Source of the DNA: Collinsella sp. | Lineage (GTDB): Bacteria > Actinomycetota > Coriobacteriia > Coriobacteriales > Coriobacteriaceae | Length of the DNA stretch: 46,290 nt | Direction: 5' to 3' | Assembly: GCA_018376905.1 (NCBI GenBank) | Contig: JAHAAK010000017.1 | Location: 1 to 46,290 of the forward strand | Program-made: the position numbers and the translations under genes | The notes under the pieces: generated by a model | Databases searched by the model: none | Told to the model about the DNA's origin: nothing | What the model saw: only the letters and a program-made list of their open reading frames with translations | Shown here: piece after piece, positions 17,395 through 25,171 of the stretch | Layout: every line of letters starts with the position of its first letter | Numbering within the stretch: the stretch's first letter is position 1

Positions 17395-17421
17395 GCGGGT
17401 TGACGAAGACTGATATCTCAC

Positions 17422-17516
17422 CTCGCCGATACATACTGTCTGGCGAATCATTTGTCAATGAATTCGGTGAACGGTAGTAAATACCGTTCAAGCGTATGTA
17501 TGTATCGGTCGCCGAG
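17422..17516 (+). ncRNA. Structured leader of the sat/nan operon (three-way junction)
   Basis: An outer stem pairs CTCG-CCGATACATAC (17422-17436) with GTATGTATCGG (17498-17508), a TCGC bulge, and CGAG (17513-17516). Inside it are two hairpins. The first is GAATCATT (17445-17452) / AATGAATTC (17457-17465), with one bulged base and loop TGTC. The second is a perfect 9-bp stem TGAACGGTA (17468-17476) / TACCGTTCA (17482-17490) with loop GTAAA. Together they form a three-way junction. I do not recognise it as a known riboswitch. The perfect hairpin could instead be a DNA operator. Confidence 0.55.
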
Positions 17517-17574
17517 CGCTGCACCTCAGTTGGGTTCGTCGGTAGGTAAGGTATATATCGTCCGCAAGTTGCGC

Positions 17575-17623
17575 GGGGGCACGTCTAGGTGCTCCCGAGT
17601 AAGATTCTCTATTGATAGGAGAA
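17575..17623 (+). promoter_or_regulatory. Hairpins that may mask the satA ribosome-binding site
   Basis: GGGGGCAC (17575-17582) / GTGCTCCC (17589-17596) forms an 8-bp stem with one G-U pair. Directly after it, TTCTCTA (17605-17611) can pair with TAGGAGAA (17616-17623, one bulged G). That segment is the satA ribosome-binding site. This is what a translational switch would look like; no experiment or covariation supports it yet. Confidence 0.45.
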
Positions 17624-17626
17624 GAC

Positions 17627-19240
17627 ATGGCCATCATCAACAAGGGTATGTCCAGGCGTTCGTTCCTCGGCCTCACCGGCAGCGTCGCTGCTGTCGCCGG
17701 CCTTGGTCTCACTGGCTGCGGTGGCAGCTCTAGCGACGAGGGTTCCGCTTCCGGCTCCACCGATTCCGCCAACCGTGGCGGCGGCGTGATCACCGCTGGT
17801 TCCGCTTACGCTCCGTCCAGCTTCGATCCCGCCAGCACCGGCTCCGCTGTGGGCCTGGGTGCTAACTGGCACGTCGTCGAGGGCCTCTACGGTATCGATT
17901 ACCACGACTACAGCACCTTCAACGAGCTCGCCACCGACGATCCCAAGTCTGTGGACGACACCACTTTCGAGGTCACCATCCGCAAGGGCGCCAAGTTCTC
18001 CGATGGCACCGAGGTCACCGCTGACGATGTCGTTGCCTCCTACACCGCTTGCGCCGCTTCCGCTACCTATGCTCCGTTCTTCCAGCCCTTCGAGTCCATC
18101 GAGGCCAAGGACGCCAGCACCGTGACGGTCAAGACTAAGGTCCCCAACTTCTCCCTGCTCAAGGATCGTCTGGCCATCGTCCGCGTTACCCCGGCCACCC
18201 AGACCGAGGAGGATCGCGCCAAGCAGCCGATCGGTTCCGGCCCCTGGATGTACGACTCTATCTCCGATACCGAGATCACCTTGGTTCCCAACCCCGAGTA
18301 CAACGGTGAGTATGCTGCCGAGGATAAGAAGATCCAGTACAGCATCCTGACCGACCCCACCGCTCGCGTTACCGCTCAGCAGGAGGGCTCCACGCTCGTT
18401 ATGGAGCTCGTTACCGCTGACGCCGTCGACCAGCTCGAGAGCGCCGGCTGCAAGATCGATAACGTTCAGGGTTTCGGCACCCGCTTCATCATGTTCAACG
18501 TCGCCAAGGAGCCTTGGAACAACGTCAAGGTCCGTCAGGCTGTCATGTATGCGCTCGACACCGAGAAGATGGTCAGCAACACCTTCGCCGGCCTTGCCAC
18601 CGCTGCCAGCTGCTACCTGCCCAAGAGCTTCACCAACTATCATGAGGCTTCCACGGTGTACAAGACCGACGCCAAGAAGGCTAAGAAGCTCATCGAGGAG
18701 TCTGGCATCACCCCGGGTGCCATCACCCTGCGCACCACCGACAACGAGCAGATTAAGGGCATGGCCGCCCAGGTCAAGAACGACCTCGACGCTCTCGGCT
18801 TCGATGTGACCATCCAGACCGATACCTCGCCGGCCACTTACGCTGCCATCGACGGCGGCGAGGCCTACGATATCCTCCTTGCCCCTGGCGATCCTTCCTG
18901 CTTCGGCGCCGACCCCGACCTGCTGCTCAACTGGTGGTACGGCGACAACGTCTGGATGCAGACCCGTTGCCCGTGGAAGGAGTCCGCTGAGTGGCAGAAG
19001 CTCCACGGCCTCATGGACGAGGCTCTTGCCGCCGAGGGCGACGAGCAGCAGAAGAAGTGGAACGAGTGTTTCGACATCATTGCCGACAACGCCGTTCTGT
19101 ACCCCGTTGTCCACGTCAAGACCGTCTCCGCTTCCTGGGACGATCCGTCCACTGCACCCAACGGCGAGGCCCTCGATGGCTTCAAGGGCATCGGCACGAC
19201 GAGCATGTCCTTCAGGGGCGTTGCGACCGTCAAGGCGTAA
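17627..19240 (+). CDS. Sat-type ABC importer, substrate-binding lipoprotein (probable sialic acid)
   Basis: Extracellular solute-binding protein of the peptide/nickel (SBP_bac_5) family, 537 residues. The N-terminus is a Tat signal, SRRSFLG at 9-15, ending in a lipobox LTGC with lipidated C31, so it is probably exported folded and anchored to the membrane. A Gly/Ser linker follows, then the family fold (TFEVTIRKGAKFSDGTEVTADDVVASY at about 105-131). Opp-family importers that carry sialic acid (SatABCD of Haemophilus ducreyi and related actinobacterial systems) have the same make-up. The downstream nanA-nanK-nanE genes make sialic acid the likely ligand; a peptide ligand is the alternative. 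ATG 17627 has TAGGAGAA upstream. Two hairpins follow the gene and may raise its expression over the permeases. Confidence 0.85.
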   Translation: MAIINKGMSRRSFLGLTGSVAAVAGLGLTGCGGSSSDEGSASGSTDSANRGGGVITAGSAYAPSSFDPASTGSAVGLGANWHVVEGLYGIDYHDYSTFNELATDDPKSVDDTTFEVTIRKGAKFSDGTEVTADDVVASYTACAASATYAPFFQPFESIEAKDASTVTVKTKVPNFSLLKDRLAIVRVTPATQTEEDRAKQPIGSGPWMYDSISDTEITLVPNPEYNGEYAAEDKKIQYSILTDPTARVTAQQEGSTLVMELVTADAVDQLESAGCKIDNVQGFGTRFIMFNVAKEPWNNVKVRQAVMYALDTEKMVSNTFAGLATAASCYLPKSFTNYHEASTVYKTDAKKAKKLIEESGITPGAITLRTTDNEQIKGMAAQVKNDLDALGFDVTIQTDTSPATYAAIDGGEAYDILLAPGDPSCFGADPDLLLNWWYGDNVWMQTRCPWKESAEWQKLHGLMDEALAAEGDEQQKKWNECFDIIADNAVLYPVVHVKTVSASWDDPSTAPNGEALDGFKGIGTTSMSFRGVATVKA

Positions 19241-19262
19241 GACTCGCTTGAGTCTGTATGCA

Positions 19263-19336
19263 GGATGTCGGTCGTTGGGACCGTATCCTCATAGTTGAAA
19301 CAAAGACCCGGGCGGCAACGATGTCGCTCGGGTCTT
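19263..19336 (+). terminator. Intercistronic hairpins after the binding-protein gene
   Basis: A 12-bp stem (19303-19314 with 19325-19336, one G-U pair) and a smaller stem CGGTC (19269-19273) / GACCG (19279-19283) lie between the binding-protein and permease genes. No T-run follows. They more likely stabilise or partially terminate the transcript than end it. Such hairpins are common after ABC binding-protein genes. Confidence 0.45.
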
Positions 19337-19397
19337 GTAATGAGTATCCGTACTCATATACCAGTTGGTCCTACCGACAAAAGAAAGGGGAGAGAAC

Positions 19398-20354
19398 GTG
19401 AACAACTTGCTACGTTTGATTGGAAGGCGTCTTGTGGCGCTGCCGATCATGGCATTGGGCGTCACCGTCCTGGTGTTCTTCCTTATGTCGTTCTCCAAGA
19501 CCGACCCCGCCTACACGGCGTTGGGTGACGGTGCCTCGCCCGAGGCGGTTGCCGAGTACCATGAGAAGTATGGTCTGGACGACCCCTGGCCCGTGCGCTA
19601 CGTGCGCTATATGGGCGATTTGATCCATGGCGACATGGGCACCTATGGTGCTGCTCGCAACTCCGTTGCCAAGCGCATCTCCACGGCCCTGCCCGTCACG
19701 ATGCAGCTGACCTTCATCGGTCTTGCCATCGGTGCGGTCGTTTCGTTTTTGCTCGGCGTCATCGCGGCACTGTATCGCGACAAATGGCCGGACCAAGTAA
19801 TCCGTGTCTTTTCCATCGCCGGCTTGGCAACCCCGTCGTTCTGGCTTGCCGTTCTGTTGATCCTGCTGTTCTCTTCCTACCTTAAGGTGCTCCCGGCATC
19901 GGGCGCTCTGCCTCACTTCACCACGAATCCGGTTGGCTATCTGGGGCGTATGATCATGCCCGCTATCGCCTTGGCATTTCCGCTGACGGGCCAGATGACT
20001 CGTATCGTGCGTACCGCCATGGTCGAGGAGCTCGACAAGGATTATGTCCGTATGGCTCGCGGCGCCGGCGTTCCCGAGAAGGTCGTCGTCGGCATCAACG
20101 TTCTTCGCAATGCGCTGATCACCCCGGTCACCACCCTCGGTCTTAAGATCGGTTACCTCATGGGCGGCGCCGTCGTCATCGAGGTTATCTTCAACCTCCC
20201 CGGCATGGGCACCGCGATTCTGCAGGGCGTTCAGGGCAACGAGGCGAACCTGGTTCAGGGCGTCGTCATCGTCGTTGCTCTTGCCTTCATCATCATCAAC
20301 ATCGTGGTTGACATGCTCTACCTGCTCATCAACCCGCGCATCAGGACGGTGTAG
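19398..20354 (+). CDS. Sat-type ABC importer, permease (OppB/DppB class)
   Basis: Integral membrane subunit of 318 residues of the binding-protein-dependent transport family. About six membrane segments begin with the N-terminal one at about 9-30. The family N-terminal region (LLRLIGRRLVALPIMALGVTVLVFFL) is clear. The EAA loop, which couples to the ATPase, reads VRMARGAGVPEKVVVGINVLRNALIT near residue 215-240. The start is GTG 19398, with AAAGGGGAGAG upstream; it is preceded by intercistronic hairpins after the binding-protein gene. It is followed after three bases by the fused permease-ATPase. The substrate is inferred from the cluster, not from this sequence. Confidence 0.88.
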   Translation: MNNLLRLIGRRLVALPIMALGVTVLVFFLMSFSKTDPAYTALGDGASPEAVAEYHEKYGLDDPWPVRYVRYMGDLIHGDMGTYGAARNSVAKRISTALPVTMQLTFIGLAIGAVVSFLLGVIAALYRDKWPDQVIRVFSIAGLATPSFWLAVLLILLFSSYLKVLPASGALPHFTTNPVGYLGRMIMPAIALAFPLTGQMTRIVRTAMVEELDKDYVRMARGAGVPEKVVVGINVLRNALITPVTTLGLKIGYLMGGAVVIEVIFNLPGMGTAILQGVQGNEANLVQGVVIVVALAFIIINIVVDMLYLLINPRIRTV

Positions 20355-20357
20355 ATT

Positions 20358-22373
20358 ATGGTAAAGATTCGAGAGAAGCAAACCGAGCAGCTCGAGAAGG
20401 CTGCCTCCAAGGGGCTCAAGCTCGGTGGCTGGAAGAAGATGACGCTGTCTTCTAAGATTGCCGCCGTCGTGCTGGTGCTGGTCGCCCTGACTGCGATTCT
20501 GGCGCCCCTTCTTGCCCCCTATAGCCCGGTCGAGATCTTTACGGCTCGCCAGGCTCCCGGCAACGGATTTATCTTCGGTACCGACGATAAGGGTCGCGAC
20601 ATTCTGTCGCGTATGCTCTACGGTGGTCGTTACTCGCTGATTATCGGCTTTGGCGCCACCGCCATGGCTCTGGTCTGCGGCTCGGTCGTGGGCGCCCTTG
20701 CAGCGGTTTCGCGCAAGGCCGTCTCCGAGACGATCATGCGTATCTTGGACATCATCATGTCCATCCCGGGCATCGCCCTCGCGGCCGTCTTCGTCTCCAT
20801 CCTGGGCAACTCCGTGCCGTCGATCATCTTCGCCATCGGCTTTATGTACACTCCGCAGATTGCCCGTATCGTACGCGCCAATATCGTGTCCGAGTACGGC
20901 GAGGACTATGTCCGCGCGGTCATCGTTTCCGGCGCCAAGGCTCCGTGGATTTTGATTAAGCATGTTCTGCGTAACTGCATTGCCCCGATCATGGTCTTCA
21001 CCGTTACCCTGGTCGCCGACGCCATCATCTTCGAGGCCTCGCTGACCTTCATCGGCGCTGGTATCCAGGAGCCCACCGCTACCTGGGGCAACATCCTCGC
21101 CGACGCCCGCGGCGGCGTGCTCGCCGGCCGTTGGTGGCAGGCGCTGTTCCCGGGCCTAGCCATCATGATCACCTGCCTGGCGCTCAACATCCTCTCCGAG
21201 GGCATTACCGACGCCATGGCCGCTGCTCCCTCCGCTGCCCTGGATCCTACCGATTCCTCCAAGCGTCGCGAGGCCGACCTGCTGGTCTCCGACCCCGTTC
21301 GCGCCTACAAGGAGCAGGCCCAGTCCCTCTCCGCTCGCCTTGGCGCCCTGCGCGATGTCGAGCTCAAGCGTGACGATCGCCACGTGCCCGACGAGTCCGT
21401 TGAGCCGATTCTCTCGGTCCGTGACTTCTGCATCCAGTTTGAGCATCACGGTGATATCAACGTCGTCGACCATGTCAACTTTGACGTTCGTCCTGGTCAG
21501 ACCATGGGCCTGGTGGGCGAGTCCGGTTGCGGTAAGTCCATCACCACGCTGGCCATCATGGGCCTGACCGACGATGACGAGCATCTTTCCGGCGAGGTTC
21601 TCTGGGAGGGTCGCGACCTGCTCAAGATGAGCAAGAAGGAGTGGTTCGGCCTGCGCGGTACCGATATCGCTATGGTCTATCAGGACGCCCTGTCCTCGCT
21701 TAATCCCTCCATGCTCATCTCTGCCCAGATGAAGCAGCTCACCAAGCGCGGCGGAACCCGCAGCGCCGAGGAGCTCCTGGAGCTCGTCGGCCTCGATCCC
21801 AAGCGCACGCTCGAGAGCTATCCGCACGAGCTTTCCGGCGGCCAGCGTCAGCGTGTCCTGATCGCTATGGCCCTTACCCGCGACCCCAAGCTGGTCATCT
21901 GCGACGAGCCCACGACCGCTCTGGACGTTACCGTCCAGAAGCAGGTCATCAAGCTGCTCAACGATCTTCAGGCCAAGCTCGGCTTTGCCATGATCTTTGT
22001 TTCGCATGACCTGGCTCTGGTCGCCGAGGTTGCCCATAACATCACGGTTATGTACGCTGGCCAGGTTATCGAGCAGGCACCCACCAAGGAGCTGCTCACC
22101 AACCCGATCCACGAGTACACCCGCGGTCTTCTGGGCTCCGTTCTGTCCATCGAGAGCGGCTCGGGCCGTCTGCACCAGGTCCCCGGCGCCGTTCCCAGCC
22201 CGCGCGATTTCCCCAAGGGCGATCGCTTCGCACCCCGCTCGAGCCATCCGCGTATTGGCCTGGATACCCGTCCGGTCTTCAAGCGCGTGCCCGGCACCGA
22301 GCACTTCTATTCCGAGCTCCCCGACGAGGTGCTCAAGGCAAATGGTTTGACCCCTCACGCGGAGGTGATGTAG
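20358..22373 (+). CDS. Fused ABC permease-ATPase (Sat type)
   Basis: One polypeptide of 671 residues joins an OppC-class permease to an Opp-family ATPase. Residues about 1-285 contain the amphipathic N-terminus, about six membrane segments and an EAA loop (YVRAVIVSGAKAPWILIKHV). After a charged linker (about 290-340), the ATPase carries Walker A GESGCGKS near 386, signature LSGGQRQR near 491 and Walker B VICDEPTTALD near 513. The C-terminal extension matches the oligopeptide-ATPase tail, but its usual cysteines are absent (RFAPRSSHP where others have a CxF.PRCP form). Permease-ATPase fusion is a known trait of Sat-type sialic acid importers. The stop abuts the ATG of the second ATPase. Loss of the cysteines implies no Fe-S cluster in this half. 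Confidence 0.9.
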   Translation: MVKIREKQTEQLEKAASKGLKLGGWKKMTLSSKIAAVVLVLVALTAILAPLLAPYSPVEIFTARQAPGNGFIFGTDDKGRDILSRMLYGGRYSLIIGFGATAMALVCGSVVGALAAVSRKAVSETIMRILDIIMSIPGIALAAVFVSILGNSVPSIIFAIGFMYTPQIARIVRANIVSEYGEDYVRAVIVSGAKAPWILIKHVLRNCIAPIMVFTVTLVADAIIFEASLTFIGAGIQEPTATWGNILADARGGVLAGRWWQALFPGLAIMITCLALNILSEGITDAMAAAPSAALDPTDSSKRREADLLVSDPVRAYKEQAQSLSARLGALRDVELKRDDRHVPDESVEPILSVRDFCIQFEHHGDINVVDHVNFDVRPGQTMGLVGESGCGKSITTLAIMGLTDDDEHLSGEVLWEGRDLLKMSKKEWFGLRGTDIAMVYQDALSSLNPSMLISAQMKQLTKRGGTRSAEELLELVGLDPKRTLESYPHELSGGQRQRVLIAMALTRDPKLVICDEPTTALDVTVQKQVIKLLNDLQAKLGFAMIFVSHDLALVAEVAHNITVMYAGQVIEQAPTKELLTNPIHEYTRGLLGSVLSIESGSGRLHQVPGAVPSPRDFPKGDRFAPRSSHPRIGLDTRPVFKRVPGTEHFYSELPDEVLKANGLTPHAEVM

Positions 22374-23201
22374 ATGAGCGATACCGCAGTCAACGGCGTC
22401 GAGCCGATCATCTTCCTTGATGACGTCCACGTCACCTTTAGGACCCGTACCGGCTCGATTCTGCACCCTAACCTGGTTCACGCCGTCCAGGGTGTAACGA
22501 TTAGGCTCATGCCCGGTCAGACGATCGGCATCGTCGGCGAGTCCGGTTGCGGTAAGTCCACCACCGCCAACGTCATGTGCGGCCTGCAGGCCCCCACGAG
22601 CGGCAAGGTCTACTTTAAGGGCAAGGACGTTACCAAACGTACCGCCGAGGACCGTCGCCACATGGGTCGCGTCATCTCGGTCGTGTTCCAGAACCCGGCC
22701 ACGGCACTCAACCCCCGTATGGTCGTTCGCGAGCAACTGCTCGACCCCATGCGCGTCCACAACCTGGGTACCGAGGCCGAGCAGGAGAAGCGCGTCAAGG
22801 AGCTCTTGGAGCTCACCGGTCTGCCCAGCTCCGCCGCCGAGGTTCTTCCCGGCCAGCTTTCGGGCGGCCAGCGCCAGCGCGTCGCAATTGCCCGTGCCCT
22901 GTCGCTGAACCCCGATGCCATCATCGCCGACGAGCCCACCTCGGCTCTGGACGTTTCGGTTCGCGCGCAAATTCTGAACCTGCTGACCGACCTTAAGAAG
23001 GAGCTCGGCCTGGCCATGGTGTTCATCAGCCATGACATCCAGACGGTCCGCTATATCTCTGACGACATCATCGTTATGAATGGCGGCAAGATCGTCGAGC
23101 AGGGCGAGGCCAAGCAGGTCTTCCAGCACCCTCAGGACCCCTACACCAAGATGCTGCTCGGTGCTGCGCCGTCGCTGCTGCATCCCAAGCTCGGCGAGTA
23201 G
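22374..23201 (+). CDS. Sat-type ABC importer, second ATPase
   Basis: Nucleotide-binding subunit of 275 residues. Walker A GESGCGKST is at 55-63, the Q-loop reads VFQNP, the signature LSGGQRQR is near 162, Walker B IIADEPTSALD is near 182-192 and the switch histidine is in ISHD. It ends soon after the ABC core (LLGAAPSLLHPKLGE) and lacks the cysteine-bearing tail seen in OppD and OppF at 39.4-41.5 kb. It starts directly after the stop of the fused subunit. It would pair with the fused ATPase half as a heterodimer beneath the two permease domains. A strong hairpin follows before the esterase gene. Confidence 0.88.
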   Translation: MSDTAVNGVEPIIFLDDVHVTFRTRTGSILHPNLVHAVQGVTIRLMPGQTIGIVGESGCGKSTTANVMCGLQAPTSGKVYFKGKDVTKRTAEDRRHMGRVISVVFQNPATALNPRMVVREQLLDPMRVHNLGTEAEQEKRVKELLELTGLPSSAAEVLPGQLSGGQRQRVAIARALSLNPDAIIADEPTSALDVSVRAQILNLLTDLKKELGLAMVFISHDIQTVRYISDDIIVMNGGKIVEQGEAKQVFQHPQDPYTKMLLGAAPSLLHPKLGE

Positions 23202-23217
23202 CCTCGCTTTCCCTCCC

Positions 23218-23245
23218 GTGCGCCCGGTTCCCTTGCCGGGCGCAC
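23218..23245 (+). terminator. Intercistronic hairpin between transporter and esterase genes
   Basis: A perfect 10-bp stem GTGCGCCCGG (23218-23227) / CCGGGCGCAC (23236-23245) has an 8-base loop. There is no T-run, so it is probably a processing or stability element separating transporter and enzyme parts of one transcript. Confidence 0.5.
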
Positions 23246-23281
23246 CTCCGTTGCGATTTCGAAAGGTTGGGTTCACGAGCC

Positions 23282-24259
23282 ATGCCAAGTGCTCAGGAGC
23301 TACAACAGCAATTTGGTGGGTATCGGGGCGCCATGCCCCGTCCATCAGATTTCGATCTCTTTTGGAAGGACCGCATGGCCGAGGCCGACGCCGTCGGACT
23401 TGACTATGCGATCGAGACGGCATCGGTCACCGATGCCGTGACCTGCCAGCTTTTCGACCTCTGGTATACCGGCATGTGTGGCGCTCGCCTGCATGCCAAG
23501 TACCTTAAACCCGTCTCGGACGAGCCCGTGCCATTGGTACTTCAGTTCCATGGGTATCCGGGTGCAAGCCGCAGCTGGTTTGAGCAGGCGTCGTTTGCGG
23601 GCATGGGCATGGCACTCATCGCCCTCGACTGCCCCGGCCAAGGAGGTCCCTCCGAGGACATTGGTGGATTTGAGGGCACAACGGTCGCGGGCCATATCGT
23701 CGCCGGTATCGACGGCGATCCGGCCAACCTCTACTATGTCCGCTTGCACCAAGATATTCGCATCCTGTGCCGCATCGTTCGCGAGCTCGAGGGCATCGAT
23801 CTTGCGCGTGTGTTTGTGAACGGCGCGTCGCAGGGCGGCGGTTTGGGCATTGCGACCTGTGCGCTTAACAGCGAGCTTATCAATCGTGCCGCCATCCTCT
23901 ATCCCTTCCTGTCAGATTTCCGCTTGGTCTGGGATTTGGATGCCGACGACATTGCCTACGAGGGCTTGCGCTATTGGTCTCGCTGGTTTGACGAGGACTC
24001 GACTCGTATTGACGAAGCCTATGCCAAGCTGGCGTACTTCGATTCCAAGAACTTTGCCCCTATGGTCGAATGCCCCGTGCTGTTTGGCACCGGCACAGCC
24101 GATATCGTCTGTCCGCCAGCGACGCAGTTTGCGGTCTATAACAACCTGATCTGCGAAAAGCGTCATGAGTTCTTTGATGGCTTTGGCCACGAGGAGATTC
24201 AGGATTTTGACGATTTGATCATTCCGTTTTTCTGCAAGGGAGGGGAGGCTCATGTCTAA
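23282..24259 (+). CDS. Acetyl-xylan-esterase/cephalosporin-deacetylase family esterase, probable sialate O-acetylesterase
   Basis: Alpha/beta-hydrolase of the AXE1 family, 325 residues, no signal peptide, so cytoplasmic. The oxyanion-region motif FHGYPG is at 89-94, the nucleophile is S183 in GASQGGG, and the acid D274 (TADIVCPP) and H303 (FGHEE) complete the triad. The N-terminal RPSDFDLFW is a family marker. AXE-family esterases in other nan loci (for example in Streptococcus pneumoniae) remove O-acetyl groups from sialic acid; its place after the sialic acid importer suggests the same job here, though sugar-acetate substrates are possible. ATG 23282 is preceded by GAAAGG at a rather long spacing (15 bases). 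The gene overlaps the next by 8 bases. Confidence 0.83.
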   Translation: MPSAQELQQQFGGYRGAMPRPSDFDLFWKDRMAEADAVGLDYAIETASVTDAVTCQLFDLWYTGMCGARLHAKYLKPVSDEPVPLVLQFHGYPGASRSWFEQASFAGMGMALIALDCPGQGGPSEDIGGFEGTTVAGHIVAGIDGDPANLYYVRLHQDIRILCRIVRELEGIDLARVFVNGASQGGGLGIATCALNSELINRAAILYPFLSDFRLVWDLDADDIAYEGLRYWSRWFDEDSTRIDEAYAKLAYFDSKNFAPMVECPVLFGTGTADIVCPPATQFAVYNNLICEKRHEFFDGFGHEEIQDFDDLIIPFFCKGGEAHV

Positions 24260-25103
24260 GTGCGAGAGCAATGTTGACGAGCTGATTGTCCCCGGGCTCG
24301 TGGGAATTCCTGGAACGGTTTCGTCAAGGCTCGCAGAATATCGGGACTGGCGCGGTGATGTCCAAGCAGATGTTTCTGATTTAGAGACATGTGCTTCGAA
24401 TCTTGAGATTCAAGGCCTGGCCATTACGGCGATTGACTTTGTTAACCCCTGCGCCCGTTACTCGGAGGTTTCCTTTGAGCTCGGTGACGATGCGATTCAC
24501 GCTCGTTTGATCGAGCCTGTCGGTCGTGCCCGAGTATCTGAGCGCGTGCCGTTGTGCCTGATGTTCCACGACATCGATCGGCCTGTGCGCGGCTGGCATC
24601 ACATGACGAGATTTGCCGCCATGGGGTATGCCGTCCTCGCGCTGGATGACGATGTTGCTGGTGCGGACGACCTGCAGCAGGGGATTACCTCGCCTGCGTT
24701 TGTCGAGCGCGTCCGTTGGGGTTGTGCGTTGGCGAAGGTCGCGCGCAATCTTGATGGCATGGACCCTGACCGCATCTTTGCATGGGGCGAGGGCCTTGGC
24801 GGCGGTGTCGCGCTGGCGGTTTCTGCTCTGGACGAGCGGGGCCTCGCCTGCACGGCGGTTGCCAATCCACTTCCCGGCGGCCTCGAGGCGTTGTCGTCTC
24901 GGGTGCGCGGATCGGTGCTCATGGGCACATCGCTTATGGATACCGTGAGCGACCCCAAGGGTCAGTTTGCCGTATTCAACGGTCTTGAGTGTGACCGGAA
25001 GCATATCATCTATGCCAAATACGCTCACGAGCGCATCAATGCGTTCGAAAACGAAGTCGTCGACTTTTTTAACCAAACGTTCTACTCGTGTTCTTTGGCC
25101 TAG
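24252..25103 (+). CDS. Degenerate AXE-family paralogue lacking the nucleophile serine
   Basis: Protein of 283 residues that aligns with the preceding esterase but has lost catalytic features. The nucleophile elbow is GEGLGGG where the neighbour has GASQGGG, so the serine is replaced by G181. The oxyanion motif FHGYPG is FHDIDR. About 50 residues between the elbow strand and the acid are missing. The acid (D230 in MGTSLMD) and histidine (H259 in YAHER), the surrounding strands and QFAVFNGL versus QFAVYNNL are retained. It is therefore a tandem duplicate turned pseudo-enzyme rather than an active hydrolase. The start lies inside the esterase stop region (ATG 24252, TAA 24257-24259), with GGGAGGGG upstream, which favours coupled expression. 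AXE enzymes are often oligomeric, so it may be a structural or regulatory partner; that is inference. Confidence 0.75.
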   Translation: MSKCESNVDELIVPGLVGIPGTVSSRLAEYRDWRGDVQADVSDLETCASNLEIQGLAITAIDFVNPCARYSEVSFELGDDAIHARLIEPVGRARVSERVPLCLMFHDIDRPVRGWHHMTRFAAMGYAVLALDDDVAGADDLQQGITSPAFVERVRWGCALAKVARNLDGMDPDRIFAWGEGLGGGVALAVSALDERGLACTAVANPLPGGLEALSSRVRGSVLMGTSLMDTVSDPKGQFAVFNGLECDRKHIIYAKYAHERINAFENEVVDFFNQTFYSCSLA

Positions 25104-25171
25104 ACGGCCTGGACACTGCCAACAAGAGTGGGTGGCATAGGGCCGCCCGCCAGACAACTAAGGAGATTCTT

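Noticed and set aside
17395..17626. A T-box or another known riboswitch in the satA leader
   Set aside because: I found no T-box sequence or other class signature that I know, and the gene context is not aminoacyl-tRNA related.
17609..19114. A 501-codon open frame opposite the sat binding-protein gene
   Set aside because: It is the antisense shadow of a strongly codon-biased gene. Its product is a low-complexity Gly/Leu/Val-rich string without any domain. The plus-strand frame has a signal peptide and family motifs.
21156..23423. A 755-codon open frame on the minus strand opposite the fused transporter subunit and second ATPase
   Set aside because: It is antisense to two genes with complete ABC motifs. 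Composition is biased and no motif was recognised.
25088..25171. A longer nanA starting at 25088
   Set aside because: This would overlap the pseudo-esterase and lacks a ribosome site. GTG 25172 has AAGGAG and begins at the family N-terminus.
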